A stretch of DNA of 64,000 bases from Myxococcus guangdongensis (GTDB lineage: Bacteria > Myxococcota > Myxococcia > Myxococcales > Myxococcaceae): contig NZ_JAJVKW010000002.1 of NCBI RefSeq assembly GCF_024198255.1, forward strand, positions 1-64,000, given 5' to 3'. The translations under genes and the position numbers were made by a program. Positions 14,976 to 23,466 of this stretch are shown here, one piece after another. Under the pieces are notes generated by a model. It was given only the letters and a program-made list of their open reading frames with translations. It did no database searches and was not told the origin of the DNA. Position 1 is the stretch's first letter, and every line of letters starts with the position of its first letter.

Positions 14976-15063
14976 GGAAGTTGGACTGGCGATGGCGCCA
15001 GGCCCCGCTGCTACCGGGTGCGAGCCGGCCTTCCGGCTTGGGGTTCGAGTCCTCCGACTTCCG
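14976..15063 (+). tRNA. tRNA-Ser (GCT)
   Basis: 88 nt: GGAAGTT with GACTTCC plus G; anticodon stem CCCG/CGGG around CTGCTAC (anticodon GCT); long variable arm GAGCCGG-CCTT-CCGGCTT; T loop TTCGAGT. Last tRNA of the array, 140 bp before the Clp-RF fusion gene. Confidence 0.8.
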
Positions 15064-15202
15064 CTGCCACACCCGCCCACCCTGGGTCCGGGCTCCGCTC
15101 GCACAGGCGGGCCTGTTGCCGGCCCCTGGCCGGGATTGCGCGCTCACCTCGACGGTTCAGCGGTTAGAGTGCGTGCTCCGGCGAGGGGGCGGTTGACGAG
15201 AC

Positions 15203-18022
15203 ATGGCGACGAGGAAGACCGAGGACCAGGAGCGACTCATCGACCGGGACCTGACCGCGTTGGCCCGCGAGGGCCGGCTGCCGGCCGCCCATGGCGTGGA
15301 CGCCGCGGTGACGGAGGTCCTCGCGTTGCTGACGCGCGGTGGCAAGCATCCCCTGCTGGCCGGAGACCCCGGCGTGGGCAAGAGCGCGCTCGTGCAGGAG
15401 GTGGCCCGCCGCATCGCCGAGGGCCGCGTGGACGCGGAGCTGGTGCAGGCCCGGCTGGTGGAGGTGTCCATCGCCAACATCCTCGCGCGCTCCACCCAAC
15501 GACAGGCGGCGGAGAGCTTCGAGGAGCTGCTGGCCCGGCTCGCCCGGCAGGCCTGCCCCATCGTCTATATCCGTGATCTGCCCGCGGCGCTGGGTGGCCC
15601 CCTGGCGCCCGTCGCCGTGCGGGCGCTGCGCACCAGCGGCATGCGGTTCATCTTCGAGACCGAGCCCAAGCGCGTCCAGGAGCTGCTGCGCTCCGACGAG
15701 GCGCTGGCCGAGCGGCTCCACCTGCTGCCCCTGCACGAGCCTCCGCTGGAGAAGGCGCGCTGGGTGCTGGGCCGGGTGGCGGAGGAGCTCGAGCGTGAGC
15801 TGAGGCTGCCCATCGACCCGGCGGCGTGTGACCTGGCGCTGCGACTTTCAGCCAAGTTCCTGCTCGCGCAGCGCATGCCGCGCAAGGCCATCGAGCTGCT
15901 CAAGGAGACGGCGGCGGAGGCCGCGGGCGCGGCCAAGGACCACGTGGGTCCCGAGGACGTGCTCACGCGCTTCTGCGCCGCCACGCGCCTGCCACGCTTC
16001 GTGGTGGACGACGCGATGCCGTTGGACCTGGAGGAGACCGAGCGCTTCTTCGGCGAGCGGCTCCTGGGACAGACGGACGCGGTGGCGGCGGTGCTGCGCT
16101 CGGTGGCGCTGCTCAAGGCCGGATTGAACGACCCGCGCCGGCCGCTGGGCGTGTTCCTGTTCGCGGGCCCCACGGGCGTGGGCAAGACGCAGCTGGCGAA
16201 GCTGCTGGCGGAGTACCTCTTCGGCTCGGCGGACAGACTGGTGCGCCTGAACATGGCGGACTACCCGAACGACGGCGACGAGAGCGTGCCCTTCGGCGCG
16301 TCCTGGGCGCCGGCGCTGGAGACCCGCCGCGGCGAGCTGACGGCGCTGCTCGACGGCAAGGTGTTCTCCGTGCTGCTGCTCGACGAGTTCGAGAAGGCCG
16401 CGCGCAGCGTGCATGACCGCTACCTCCAGCTCTTCGATGAGGGCACGTTCGTCAACGGCGCGGGCGAGGTGGTGTCGTGCAACAACACGCTCATCGTCGC
16501 CACGTCCAACGTGGGCGCGGAGGTGTACCGGGAGCCCGCCATGGGCTTCGCGGGCACTCGGCGCGCGGAGGAGATGGTGACGGAGGTGGACCGGCGCATC
16601 GGCGAGTCCTTCCGTCCGGAGTTCCTCAACCGCTTCGACGCCATCTGTCACTTCCAGCCGCTGTCCAAGGTGGACATCCGCAAGATTGCCCAGCGCGAAG
16701 TGGGCCGCGTGCTGGAGCGCGAGGGCATCCGCGCGCGCTCGCTGGACGTGGAGGTGACGCCCGAGGTGGTCGACATCCTCGTCGAGCGCGGGTACTCGCC
16801 GCAGTTCGGCGCACGCTACCTGCAGCGCGAAATCGAGAAGACGCTCACCGCGGCGCTCGCGGTGGAGATTGCTCGCAAGCCGCTGCCCCCGGGCACGCCG
16901 GTGCGCGTGGAGGCGCGCGCGGGGGACCGCGTGGTGGCCGTGGCCGAGCCCGCCGCTCCGCCGCCGTCGCCCACCGCGCAGTTGCTCTTGCCGTCCGCGC
17001 GCGCGGCTCCGGTGAAGCGTCGCCTGGACCGCAAGTCGCTGCTGGTGGAGATGGACCGGCTGGTGGGCAAGGCGCGCGCGCTGGCGGCGTCCTCCGGACG
17101 ACCGGAGCTGGAGGAGCGCAGGACGTCCCTGCTCACGGAGACACAGGCGCCCAACCTCTGGGACGACCCCACGCACGCGGCGGACGTCATCCGCGCCTTC
17201 CGTCTGGTGGAAGCCCACCTCAACGAGATGGAGCGACTGGAGGCGGCGTGTCTGTTCGCCCGCCGGCTGGTGCGAGAGGCGAAGAACGAGGTGCAGCTGG
17301 GCTCCGCGGCGAGGCAGGTGGAAGAGGTCGCGCGCGAGATGCAGATGGCCGAGGCGCTGCATGCCTCGGGGGCCTCGCAGCAGGACACCGAGGCGCTGGT
17401 GGACATCTGCGCGAGCGACTCGGCGGAGACGCAGGCGGTGTGGGTGCAGGAGCTGGCCACCATGTACCTGGGGTGGGCGCAGCGCCGGGGCTACGAGGCG
17501 GTGGCGGTGGCCGAGGCAGACGAGCCTTCGCGCGTCGTGGTGCGCATCGCCGGCCCGGGTGCGTACGGCTTCCTCGCGGGAGAGGCGGGCATGCACCGGC
17601 GCCTGGAGGACGAGAAGCGCCAGCGCGCCTATGTCCGCGTGCACCGGGGCGGCGCGCTGTCCGAGGAGGAGCTGGAGCTCTTGGAGGTGCTGGGCCGTCC
17701 GGTGAAGAGCCACGAGGGCGCCTACCTCCAGCGCGTGCGCACCGAGGTGACGGTGAAGGACGAGTCCACCGGGCGCGTGCTCACGCTCACCGGCGCGGGC
17801 GAGCTGGAGGAGCTCAAGGACATCGCGGCGCGCGTGGTGGCGGGCCAGGGTGGCAGCACGGACGAGGCGCGCCGCTACTACCTGGGGCGCAGCGCCCGGG
17901 TGGAGGACCCGCGCACCGGCGCCGGCACGCCGCGCGTGAAGGACGTGCTGCGCGGCGAGCTGGACGTGTTCATCGCCGCGTGGATTTCACGCGCCCCCAC
18001 CGAGCCTCCGCTGGGGAGCTGA
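15203..18022 (+). CDS. ClpA/ClpC-like AAA+ unfoldase fused to a GGQ-less release-factor domain
   Basis: 939 residues. AAA+ module 1 has Walker A GDPGVGKS (54-61), but its Walker B (IVYIRDL) lacks the catalytic Glu. Module 2 is intact: GPTGVGKT (322-329), VLLLDEFEKA (390-399), sensor VATSN, and GARYLQREIE with the sensor-2 Arg. AMGFAG (446-451) sits where ClpA and ClpC carry their ClpP-docking loop. The Clp N-domain is absent. After a linker (580-605), residues 606-930 follow bacterial RF2: NLWDDPTHAADVIR, VQELATMYLGWAQRRGY, VRIAGPGAYGFLAGEAGMHR, and the end VEDPRTGAGTPRVKDVLRGE. The RF2 codon-reading SPF is missing, and the GGQ position reads SHEGAY, so peptidyl-tRNA hydrolysis is excluded. 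Likely a ribosome- or tRNA-directed unfoldase, perhaps with ClpP (inference). Confidence 0.9.
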   Translation: MATRKTEDQERLIDRDLTALAREGRLPAAHGVDAAVTEVLALLTRGGKHPLLAGDPGVGKSALVQEVARRIAEGRVDAELVQARLVEVSIANILARSTQRQAAESFEELLARLARQACPIVYIRDLPAALGGPLAPVAVRALRTSGMRFIFETEPKRVQELLRSDEALAERLHLLPLHEPPLEKARWVLGRVAEELERELRLPIDPAACDLALRLSAKFLLAQRMPRKAIELLKETAAEAAGAAKDHVGPEDVLTRFCAATRLPRFVVDDAMPLDLEETERFFGERLLGQTDAVAAVLRSVALLKAGLNDPRRPLGVFLFAGPTGVGKTQLAKLLAEYLFGSADRLVRLNMADYPNDGDESVPFGASWAPALETRRGELTALLDGKVFSVLLLDEFEKAARSVHDRYLQLFDEGTFVNGAGEVVSCNNTLIVATSNVGAEVYREPAMGFAGTRRAEEMVTEVDRRIGESFRPEFLNRFDAICHFQPLSKVDIRKIAQREVGRVLEREGIRARSLDVEVTPEVVDILVERGYSPQFGARYLQREIEKTLTAALAVEIARKPLPPGTPVRVEARAGDRVVAVAEPAAPPPSPTAQLLLPSARAAPVKRRLDRKSLLVEMDRLVGKARALAASSGRPELEERRTSLLTETQAPNLWDDPTHAADVIRAFRLVEAHLNEMERLEAACLFARRLVREAKNEVQLGSAARQVEEVAREMQMAEALHASGASQQDTEALVDICASDSAETQAVWVQELATMYLGWAQRRGYEAVAVAEADEPSRVVVRIAGPGAYGFLAGEAGMHRRLEDEKRQRAYVRVHRGGALSEEELELLEVLGRPVKSHEGAYLQRVRTEVTVKDESTGRVLTLTGAGELEELKDIAARVVAGQGGSTDEARRYYLGRSARVEDPRTGAGTPRVKDVLRGELDVFIAAWISRAPTEPPLGS

Positions 18023-18027
18023 AGGCC

Positions 18028-18060
18028 GGAGGGGACGGGCTCGACGGCCCCGTCCCCTCC
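18028..18060. terminator. Bidirectional terminator, 12-bp stem
   Basis: GGAGGGGACGGG and CCCGTCCCCTCC are perfect inverted repeats with a 9-nt loop between two converging genes (ends at 18022 and 18070). No T-run, as often in high-GC genomes. Confidence 0.65.
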
Positions 18061-18069
18061 TCCGTCACG

Positions 18070-21000
18070 CTAGTTCGTCACCGTCAGTGGAGTGGTGCGC
18101 GTGTTGTTGTCCTCGCGCAGCTCCTGCTGCGCCAGGAACGAGTCCACGTAGGCGCCGAGGAACCGGGCACCGGGCACGCCTTGCGCATCCGGGGGCATGC
18201 TCACCTGCAGGTTGGGCACCGACTGCGTGATGCAGACACCCGGGGCCAGGCTGGGGATGCTCGCGCCCCCCATGGGCATCTGGTCCAGCGGAGGAGCGCT
18301 ACCGGGAGACGCCGGCGGCTCCGGGGCGAGGTTCGTGTCGAGCGAGACCACGAACGACACCCAGCTCGAAGTGCTCGCCGTCGTCCCCTGGTTGCACACC
18401 CGCACCGTGGCGGAGATGCGGCTGCCAGAGATGGCCGTCGCGGGCCCCGTCAAGGAGGACACGACGAGGTCCGGCCGCGCGCCGATACCGATGAGCCCGT
18501 GAACGAAGGTGTTGTTGTCCTCGCGCAGCTCTTGCACCTGTGACGCGGCGTCGACGATGGCGCCCAGATGGAAGACCCATCCCTGCAGGCCCGGCGGCAC
18601 AATCGCCGACACGGTGGTGCTGCGCTGCAGGCACTGATTCACGGCCAGAGCGGGCACGTCCACGTTGCCGAGCGGCTGCTGTTCCTCCGAGGGCAGGGGC
18701 GACGAGGAGAGCTGGTCATCGACCGACAGCAAGAGGCGGATGCTCGACGCGGGGCTGGGCATCGTCCCGTGGTTGCAGACCGTCACGGTGATAGGCAGGG
18801 ACTGACCATTCTGCGCGCTGGCCGGCGCCGTCATCGCGGTGACGACCAGGTCGGAGCGGCTGCCCACGCCGATGAGCCCGTGGATGAAGATGTTGTTGTC
18901 CTCGCGCAGCTCCGGCACGGAGTTCGTCTCGTCGATGATGGCGCCCAGGTAGTAGGCCCCGTCTCCCTGCGCCTCCGGCGGCAGCCAGGCGTTTGGAGTG
19001 AGCGAGCGCGAGAGACACTGGCCGATGGCGAGCGCGGGGACATCCACGCTCCCGAGCATCGCCTGGTCCAAGGCGGGAGGCACGGACGGCACGGTGGCCG
19101 TCAGCACGGCATCCATCGACAGATAGACACGAGCGGTGGACGGCGGGCTCGACTGGGTGCCGCGATTGCAGACATTCACGGACAAGGCGAGCGGCAGGCT
19201 CACCCCCACGCTCCGGGGCGCGGTCATCCCGGTGATGACCAGGTCCGCGCGCTGACCGACGCCCACGCGCTTCACGAAGCTGTTGTTGTCCTCGCGCAGC
19301 TCCTGCACGGAGGAAGGGTCATCGATGATGGCGCCCAGGAAGAACGCGCCGTCACCCTGTGAGTCCGGAGGAATGGAGGCCCACACCTGGATGGAGCGCG
19401 TGGTGCACTGGCCCGCGCCGAGGGACGGCACGGAGACAAAGCCCACCGGGACCTGGTCCATGGGCGCGGGGCCGGGGCTGGACGACATGGGAGAGAGCAC
19501 CGCGTCCGAGGACACGAAGAGCTGCGCCTGCGTCGAGTTGCTGGACTGCTTGCCCTGGTTGCACACCGTCACCGTCACGGTGGAGGCCCCCTGGGTCGAC
19601 AGGTTCTCCGGCGAGCCCAGCGCCGTGACGACCAGGTCCGGCATGAGGCCCACGCCCACACGGCCGTGGATGAAGGCATTGTTGTCCTCGCGCAGCTCCT
19701 GCACGGAGGCCGGGTCGTCCACGATGGCGCCCAGGTAGTACGCCCCATCGCCCGTTCCCTCGGGCGGAGTGACGGCGCCCTGCATCGTCCCTTCGCGCAC
19801 CAGACACGCGCCCGGGATCAGCGAGGGCACGGAGATTTCTCCCTGCGGCGTCTGGTCCAGCGGCATCGACGGGCCGGGCCACGGCGTCATGGGCGTCAGC
19901 GTCGTGTCCATCGACAGGTAGACCTGCGCGCGAGCGGGGTTGCTCGACTGGGTGCCCTGATTGCACACCGTCACCGTCGCCTGGAAGGACTGTCCCGAGG
20001 CGAGGCTCGGCGGCGCGGTCATCGACGTGATGACCAGGTCCGGCCCGTTGCCCACGCCCACCAGACCCTTCACGAAGGTGTTGTTGTCCTCGCGCAGCTC
20101 TTGCACCTGATTCATGTCATCCACGACGGCGCCCACATAGAAGGGGCCCGAACCCTGGGCGCCCGGCGGCACCATGGGCCAGCCCGTCAGCGAGCGCGTC
20201 GCACACTGTCCCGGCACCAGCGACGACACCTGGACCTCGCCCATGGGCGACTGGTTCGGTGGCATGGGCGCGGGGCCCGACGGCATGGGCGACAACGTCG
20301 GCGTCGTGGAGAGGTAGAGCTGCGCACGCACCGAGTTGCTGGACTGCGTCCCCTGGTTGCACACCGTCACCGTCGCCAAGAAGGACTGGCTCGTGGACAG
20401 CGAGGGCGGCACCTGCACGTCCGTGACGACGAGGTCCGGACGATGTCCCAGGCCCACCAGCCCCTTCACGAAGGCGTTGTTGTCCTCGCACAGCTCCAGC
20501 ACCTCCCTCGCGTCATCCACGATGGCGCCCAGATAGAGCGCGGTGGCCTCCGTGGGCGCGGGCGGGAACGTGGGCCAGATGCTCTCCTCGCGCGTCAGGC
20601 ATTGGCCGGGCGCGAGCGACGGAAACGAGCTCATCCCCACCTGCACCTGGTCCAACGGCGCAGGCCCGGGAGGCGTCATCGGCGTCAGCACGTCATCCAA
20701 TGACAGGTACAACCCGAGCCGCGCCCAGCCACTGGACTGCGTGCCCTGGTTGCACACCGTCACTCGGACGGGGGTGGCCTGCCCGGGCGTGAAGCTCGCG
20801 GGGGCCGACAGCTCACGGACCACCAGGTCCGCGCGGTTGCCCACGCCGATGAGGGTGCTCGTGTGGGCGTTGTTGTCCTCGCGCAGCTCCTGCACGGAGG
20901 CCGGGTCGTCCACGATGGCGCCCAGGACATACCGTCCCTCGCCATTCCCCATCGGCGGCAGCCACGCGCCGACCTGCGAGAAGCGAGCAATGCACTGCCC

Positions 21001-21756
21001 CGGCTCCAGCCAGGGGAGCTGCAGCGAGCCCACCACGACCTGGTCCTGCGGAGGCGCGCCGGGCCCCGACGGCGTCAACACATCGTCCACGGAGAGGATG
21101 AAGCTCATCCGCGTGTTGGGCGAGGCCGTCGTGCCCTGGTTGCACACGCGCGTCTGGACCTCGAACATCTGCTGCGTCGTCACGCTGACGGGCGCGCGAA
21201 GCTCCGCGATGACCAGGTCCGGGAGATTGCCCACGCCGATGCGCTGGACCGCGCTGTTGTTGTCCTCCCGCAGCTCCTGGATGGAGGACGGGTCATCCAC
21301 GATGGCACCAACGTAGTAGGCGCCATCCTGCTGGGCCAACGGAGGCAGCGACGAGGACAGCGAGACCTCGCGCGTCACACAGGCTCCCGGGGTGAGCGTC
21401 TGCGACAGGGGGAGGTCCCCCACGCGCAGTTGGTCCGGCGGCGGCGCCTGGGGGCCGCTGGGGGTCAGCACGTCATCCACGGACATGTAGAACCGGGTCT
21501 GCACACCGCTGACCGCCACGGTGCCCTGGTTGCACACTGTCACCGTGGCGTTGAAGTTCTGACCCCGATTCACACTCGCGGGGACCCGCAGCTCGCGGAT
21601 GACGAGGTCCGGCCCCGTCTGGAGCGGACTGGATGCCGCTTCGACTCCGGACTCCCGCGAGACCCCTTCGCCTCCCGAACAGCCCGTGCCCACACCGATG
21701 AACATACCCATGACCAGCCACCCCGTGGCGGTCACGCTCCACTCCGGCCTCTTCAT
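18070..21756 (-). CDS. Lipoprotein with nine CARDB repeats
   Basis: About 1228 residues from the ATG at 21756 (gggaga before it). Longer readings from 21912 would add a second near-copy of the start, DFMKRP, and are unlikely. The signal ends VGTGC, a plausible lipobox. The rest is nine tandem units of about 130 residues. Each opens with PDLVI or ADLVV, has TVTVCNQGTQSS in the middle, and closes with YYLGAIVDDPASVQELREDN. This is the CARDB (cell-adhesion-related, bacterial Ig-like) fold. Long CARDB arrays are surface or matrix proteins; the conserved acidic DDP and EDNN could bind calcium. Unit-to-unit similarity is high, suggesting recent expansion. The gene stands alone and converges with the Clp-RF gene. 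Confidence 0.85.
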   Translation of the reverse strand: MKRPEWSVTATGWLVMGMFIGVGTGCSGGEGVSRESGVEAASSPLQTGPDLVIRELRVPASVNRGQNFNATVTVCNQGTVAVSGVQTRFYMSVDDVLTPSGPQAPPPDQLRVGDLPLSQTLTPGACVTREVSLSSSLPPLAQQDGAYYVGAIVDDPSSIQELREDNNSAVQRIGVGNLPDLVIAELRAPVSVTTQQMFEVQTRVCNQGTTASPNTRMSFILSVDDVLTPSGPGAPPQDQVVVGSLQLPWLEPGQCIARFSQVGAWLPPMGNGEGRYVLGAIVDDPASVQELREDNNAHTSTLIGVGNRADLVVRELSAPASFTPGQATPVRVTVCNQGTQSSGWARLGLYLSLDDVLTPMTPPGPAPLDQVQVGMSSFPSLAPGQCLTREESIWPTFPPAPTEATALYLGAIVDDAREVLELCEDNNAFVKGLVGLGHRPDLVVTDVQVPPSLSTSQSFLATVTVCNQGTQSSNSVRAQLYLSTTPTLSPMPSGPAPMPPNQSPMGEVQVSSLVPGQCATRSLTGWPMVPPGAQGSGPFYVGAVVDDMNQVQELREDNNTFVKGLVGVGNGPDLVITSMTAPPSLASGQSFQATVTVCNQGTQSSNPARAQVYLSMDTTLTPMTPWPGPSMPLDQTPQGEISVPSLIPGACLVREGTMQGAVTPPEGTGDGAYYLGAIVDDPASVQELREDNNAFIHGRVGVGLMPDLVVTALGSPENLSTQGASTVTVTVCNQGKQSSNSTQAQLFVSSDAVLSPMSSSPGPAPMDQVPVGFVSVPSLGAGQCTTRSIQVWASIPPDSQGDGAFFLGAIIDDPSSVQELREDNNSFVKRVGVGQRADLVITGMTAPRSVGVSLPLALSVNVCNRGTQSSPPSTARVYLSMDAVLTATVPSVPPALDQAMLGSVDVPALAIGQCLSRSLTPNAWLPPEAQGDGAYYLGAIIDETNSVPELREDNNIFIHGLIGVGSRSDLVVTAMTAPASAQNGQSLPITVTVCNHGTMPSPASSIRLLLSVDDQLSSSPLPSEEQQPLGNVDVPALAVNQCLQRSTTVSAIVPPGLQGWVFHLGAIVDAASQVQELREDNNTFVHGLIGIGARPDLVVSSLTGPATAISGSRISATVRVCNQGTTASTSSWVSFVVSLDTNLAPEPPASPGSAPPLDQMPMGGASIPSLAPGVCITQSVPNLQVSMPPDAQGVPGARFLGAYVDSFLAQQELREDNNTRTTPLTVTN

Positions 21757-22071
21757 GAAGTCTCCCGTTGAAGTCACATGCGGAGCACGTCGACGAACCT
21801 CGACGCGGGCTCCAGGCACGCGCACTAAGGGTGCGGTCGCTCCCATGAAAGTGCGGATGAAACACGGCCGTTTCATGAAGTCTGAACGGACTCCCTCGAT
21901 GAGAAACCTCACTTCTCGATACGTGTGACGGAGAGCGAGTCCTCAGGGCCCCGCATGCGCGGCGCGCATCCACGGCAGAACGTGCCGGGTGCCTCGGGTT
22001 GCCCTGTGTGGAAGTCCTCTGCTATCGCGCGCCTCGCGCCGCATGCGGCGAACTGCCCCGGGGGGCTGTCC

Positions 22072-23283
22072 ATGGCGAAGGGTTTCGAGGCGATGCGAGG
22101 ATTTGCCGCGCTGCTGGTGCTGGTGACGACGTCCGCACTCGGGGCCGAGCCCTTCGAGCGGGGCATGGTCACCATCACCCTGGATGACGGCTGGGCCACC
22201 CAGTACGACAAGGCGCGGCCCGCGCTCAATGCGCGAGGGATTCCCGCGACGTATGGAATCATCACCCAGGCGCTCGCCCAGGGTTGGGGCGGCTACATGA
22301 GCATCTCGCAAGTCCAGACGCTCATCGCCGAGGGCAATGGCATTGCCAGCCATACCCTCACGCATCCGGACCTCACCACGCTGTCGCCCACCGAGCTCGT
22401 CGCCGAGCTGCGCGACTCCCGCGACTGGCTGGTGGGGACGCTGGGCCGGAGCGCGGTGCCCGACTTCATCATCCCCTACGGGCGCTATGACGCCACCGTG
22501 CTCTCCTCCATCCGGCAGTACTACTCCAGCAGCCGCACGGTGAACGCGGGGCGGAACTTCCGTGACACCATCGTGTACGAGCTGCGTGGCAACGACGTGG
22601 CGCGCGGCGTCTCGGTCGCCACGGTGCGCGGCTGGATTGACCAGGCCATCGCGGAGAAGAGCTGGCTCATCCTCGTCTTCCACGAGTTCGTGGACGGAAC
22701 TCCGACCCGCGACACGCAATACAAGACGTCGAACTTCACGACCATCCTGGACTACATCCGCACCCGGGGCGCGCTCCCTGTGACGCTGTCGCAAGGGCTC
22801 GCCCTGATGGAGGGTCGCACCGGGCCGGAGACGACCTCGACGATGAGCATCTATGGCGATGCGTTGGAGGGTGGCTTCGCGGATTGGAGTTGGGCGGAGC
22901 ACTCGCTGGACGAGACGACCACGGTCCACTCGGGCTCGGCGTCCATCCGCTTCGAGCCCGACACGTGGGCGGGGTTGATGTTCCACCACTCGGGCGTGGA
23001 CCTGTCGGGCTACCAGGCACTCGAGCTGTGGGTCCATGGCGGAACCACGGGCGGTCAGGGGGTGCGCGCCGTGCTGCATGACGGCACCGACGTGCTCGGG
23101 AGTCAGCGGTTGGACGAGGCGCTGGGCGGGCCGCTGGTCGCGGGCGAGTGGCGCAAGGTCACGCTCTCTCTCGATGCGATGGGCGCTTCGTCGGGCGTGC
23201 TGCAGGACCTCTACTTCCAGGATGATTCAGGAGGAGACCAGGCAGCGGTGTACCTGGACTCAATCGCTCTCATCCCCCGGTGA
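22072..23283 (+). CDS. Secreted polysaccharide deacetylase (NodB type) with C-terminal binding domain
   Basis: About 403 residues. The ATG at 22093 would give the tidier signal peptide (MRGFAALLVLVTTSALGA); 22072 is listed because it is the next in-frame ATG upstream. The NodB domain shows TITLDDGW (motif 1 Asp pair), SHTLTHPDLTTLS (metal His pair), IIPYGRY (motif 3), and LILVFHEF near the end. It would remove N-acetyl groups from chitin-, peptidoglycan- or exopolysaccharide-like polymers outside the cytoplasm, using a metal. Residues about 285-400 (FADWSWAEHSLDETT to AAVYLDSIALIPR) look like a beta-sandwich carbohydrate-binding module. Divergent from the CARDB gene, which suggests related surface roles, but no common operon. 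Confidence 0.8.
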   Translation: MAKGFEAMRGFAALLVLVTTSALGAEPFERGMVTITLDDGWATQYDKARPALNARGIPATYGIITQALAQGWGGYMSISQVQTLIAEGNGIASHTLTHPDLTTLSPTELVAELRDSRDWLVGTLGRSAVPDFIIPYGRYDATVLSSIRQYYSSSRTVNAGRNFRDTIVYELRGNDVARGVSVATVRGWIDQAIAEKSWLILVFHEFVDGTPTRDTQYKTSNFTTILDYIRTRGALPVTLSQGLALMEGRTGPETTSTMSIYGDALEGGFADWSWAEHSLDETTTVHSGSASIRFEPDTWAGLMFHHSGVDLSGYQALELWVHGGTTGGQGVRAVLHDGTDVLGSQRLDEALGGPLVAGEWRKVTLSLDAMGASSGVLQDLYFQDDSGGDQAAVYLDSIALIPR

Positions 23284-23466
23284 GCCTCTGGGGCGCTGCG
23301 GGGAGGGCTCGCCGCGCCGCGGCATCCCGGGGGTGGGGTCGAAAGGACAGACGCGCCTCCCATCGGATGAGAATGGGCTGTGGGTCCGGACCTTGTCGTG
23401 GCCCAGGGGAGTCGCGCGCCCGGGCCCCCTTCTCATGTACCTACCGTGTGGGGTTACATCCGAGGG

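Noticed and set aside
13725-15104. Minus-strand 459-codon frame across the tRNA genes
   Set aside because: It reads through several tRNA genes and the HNH gene; chance open frame.
15064-15202. A further tRNA before the Clp-RF gene (ttcagcggttagagtg looks like a D arm)
   Set aside because: No acceptor, anticodon or T arm could be paired around it.
15848-17713. Minus-strand frame opposite the Clp-RF gene
   Set aside because: Arg/His/Leu-rich shadow without motifs.
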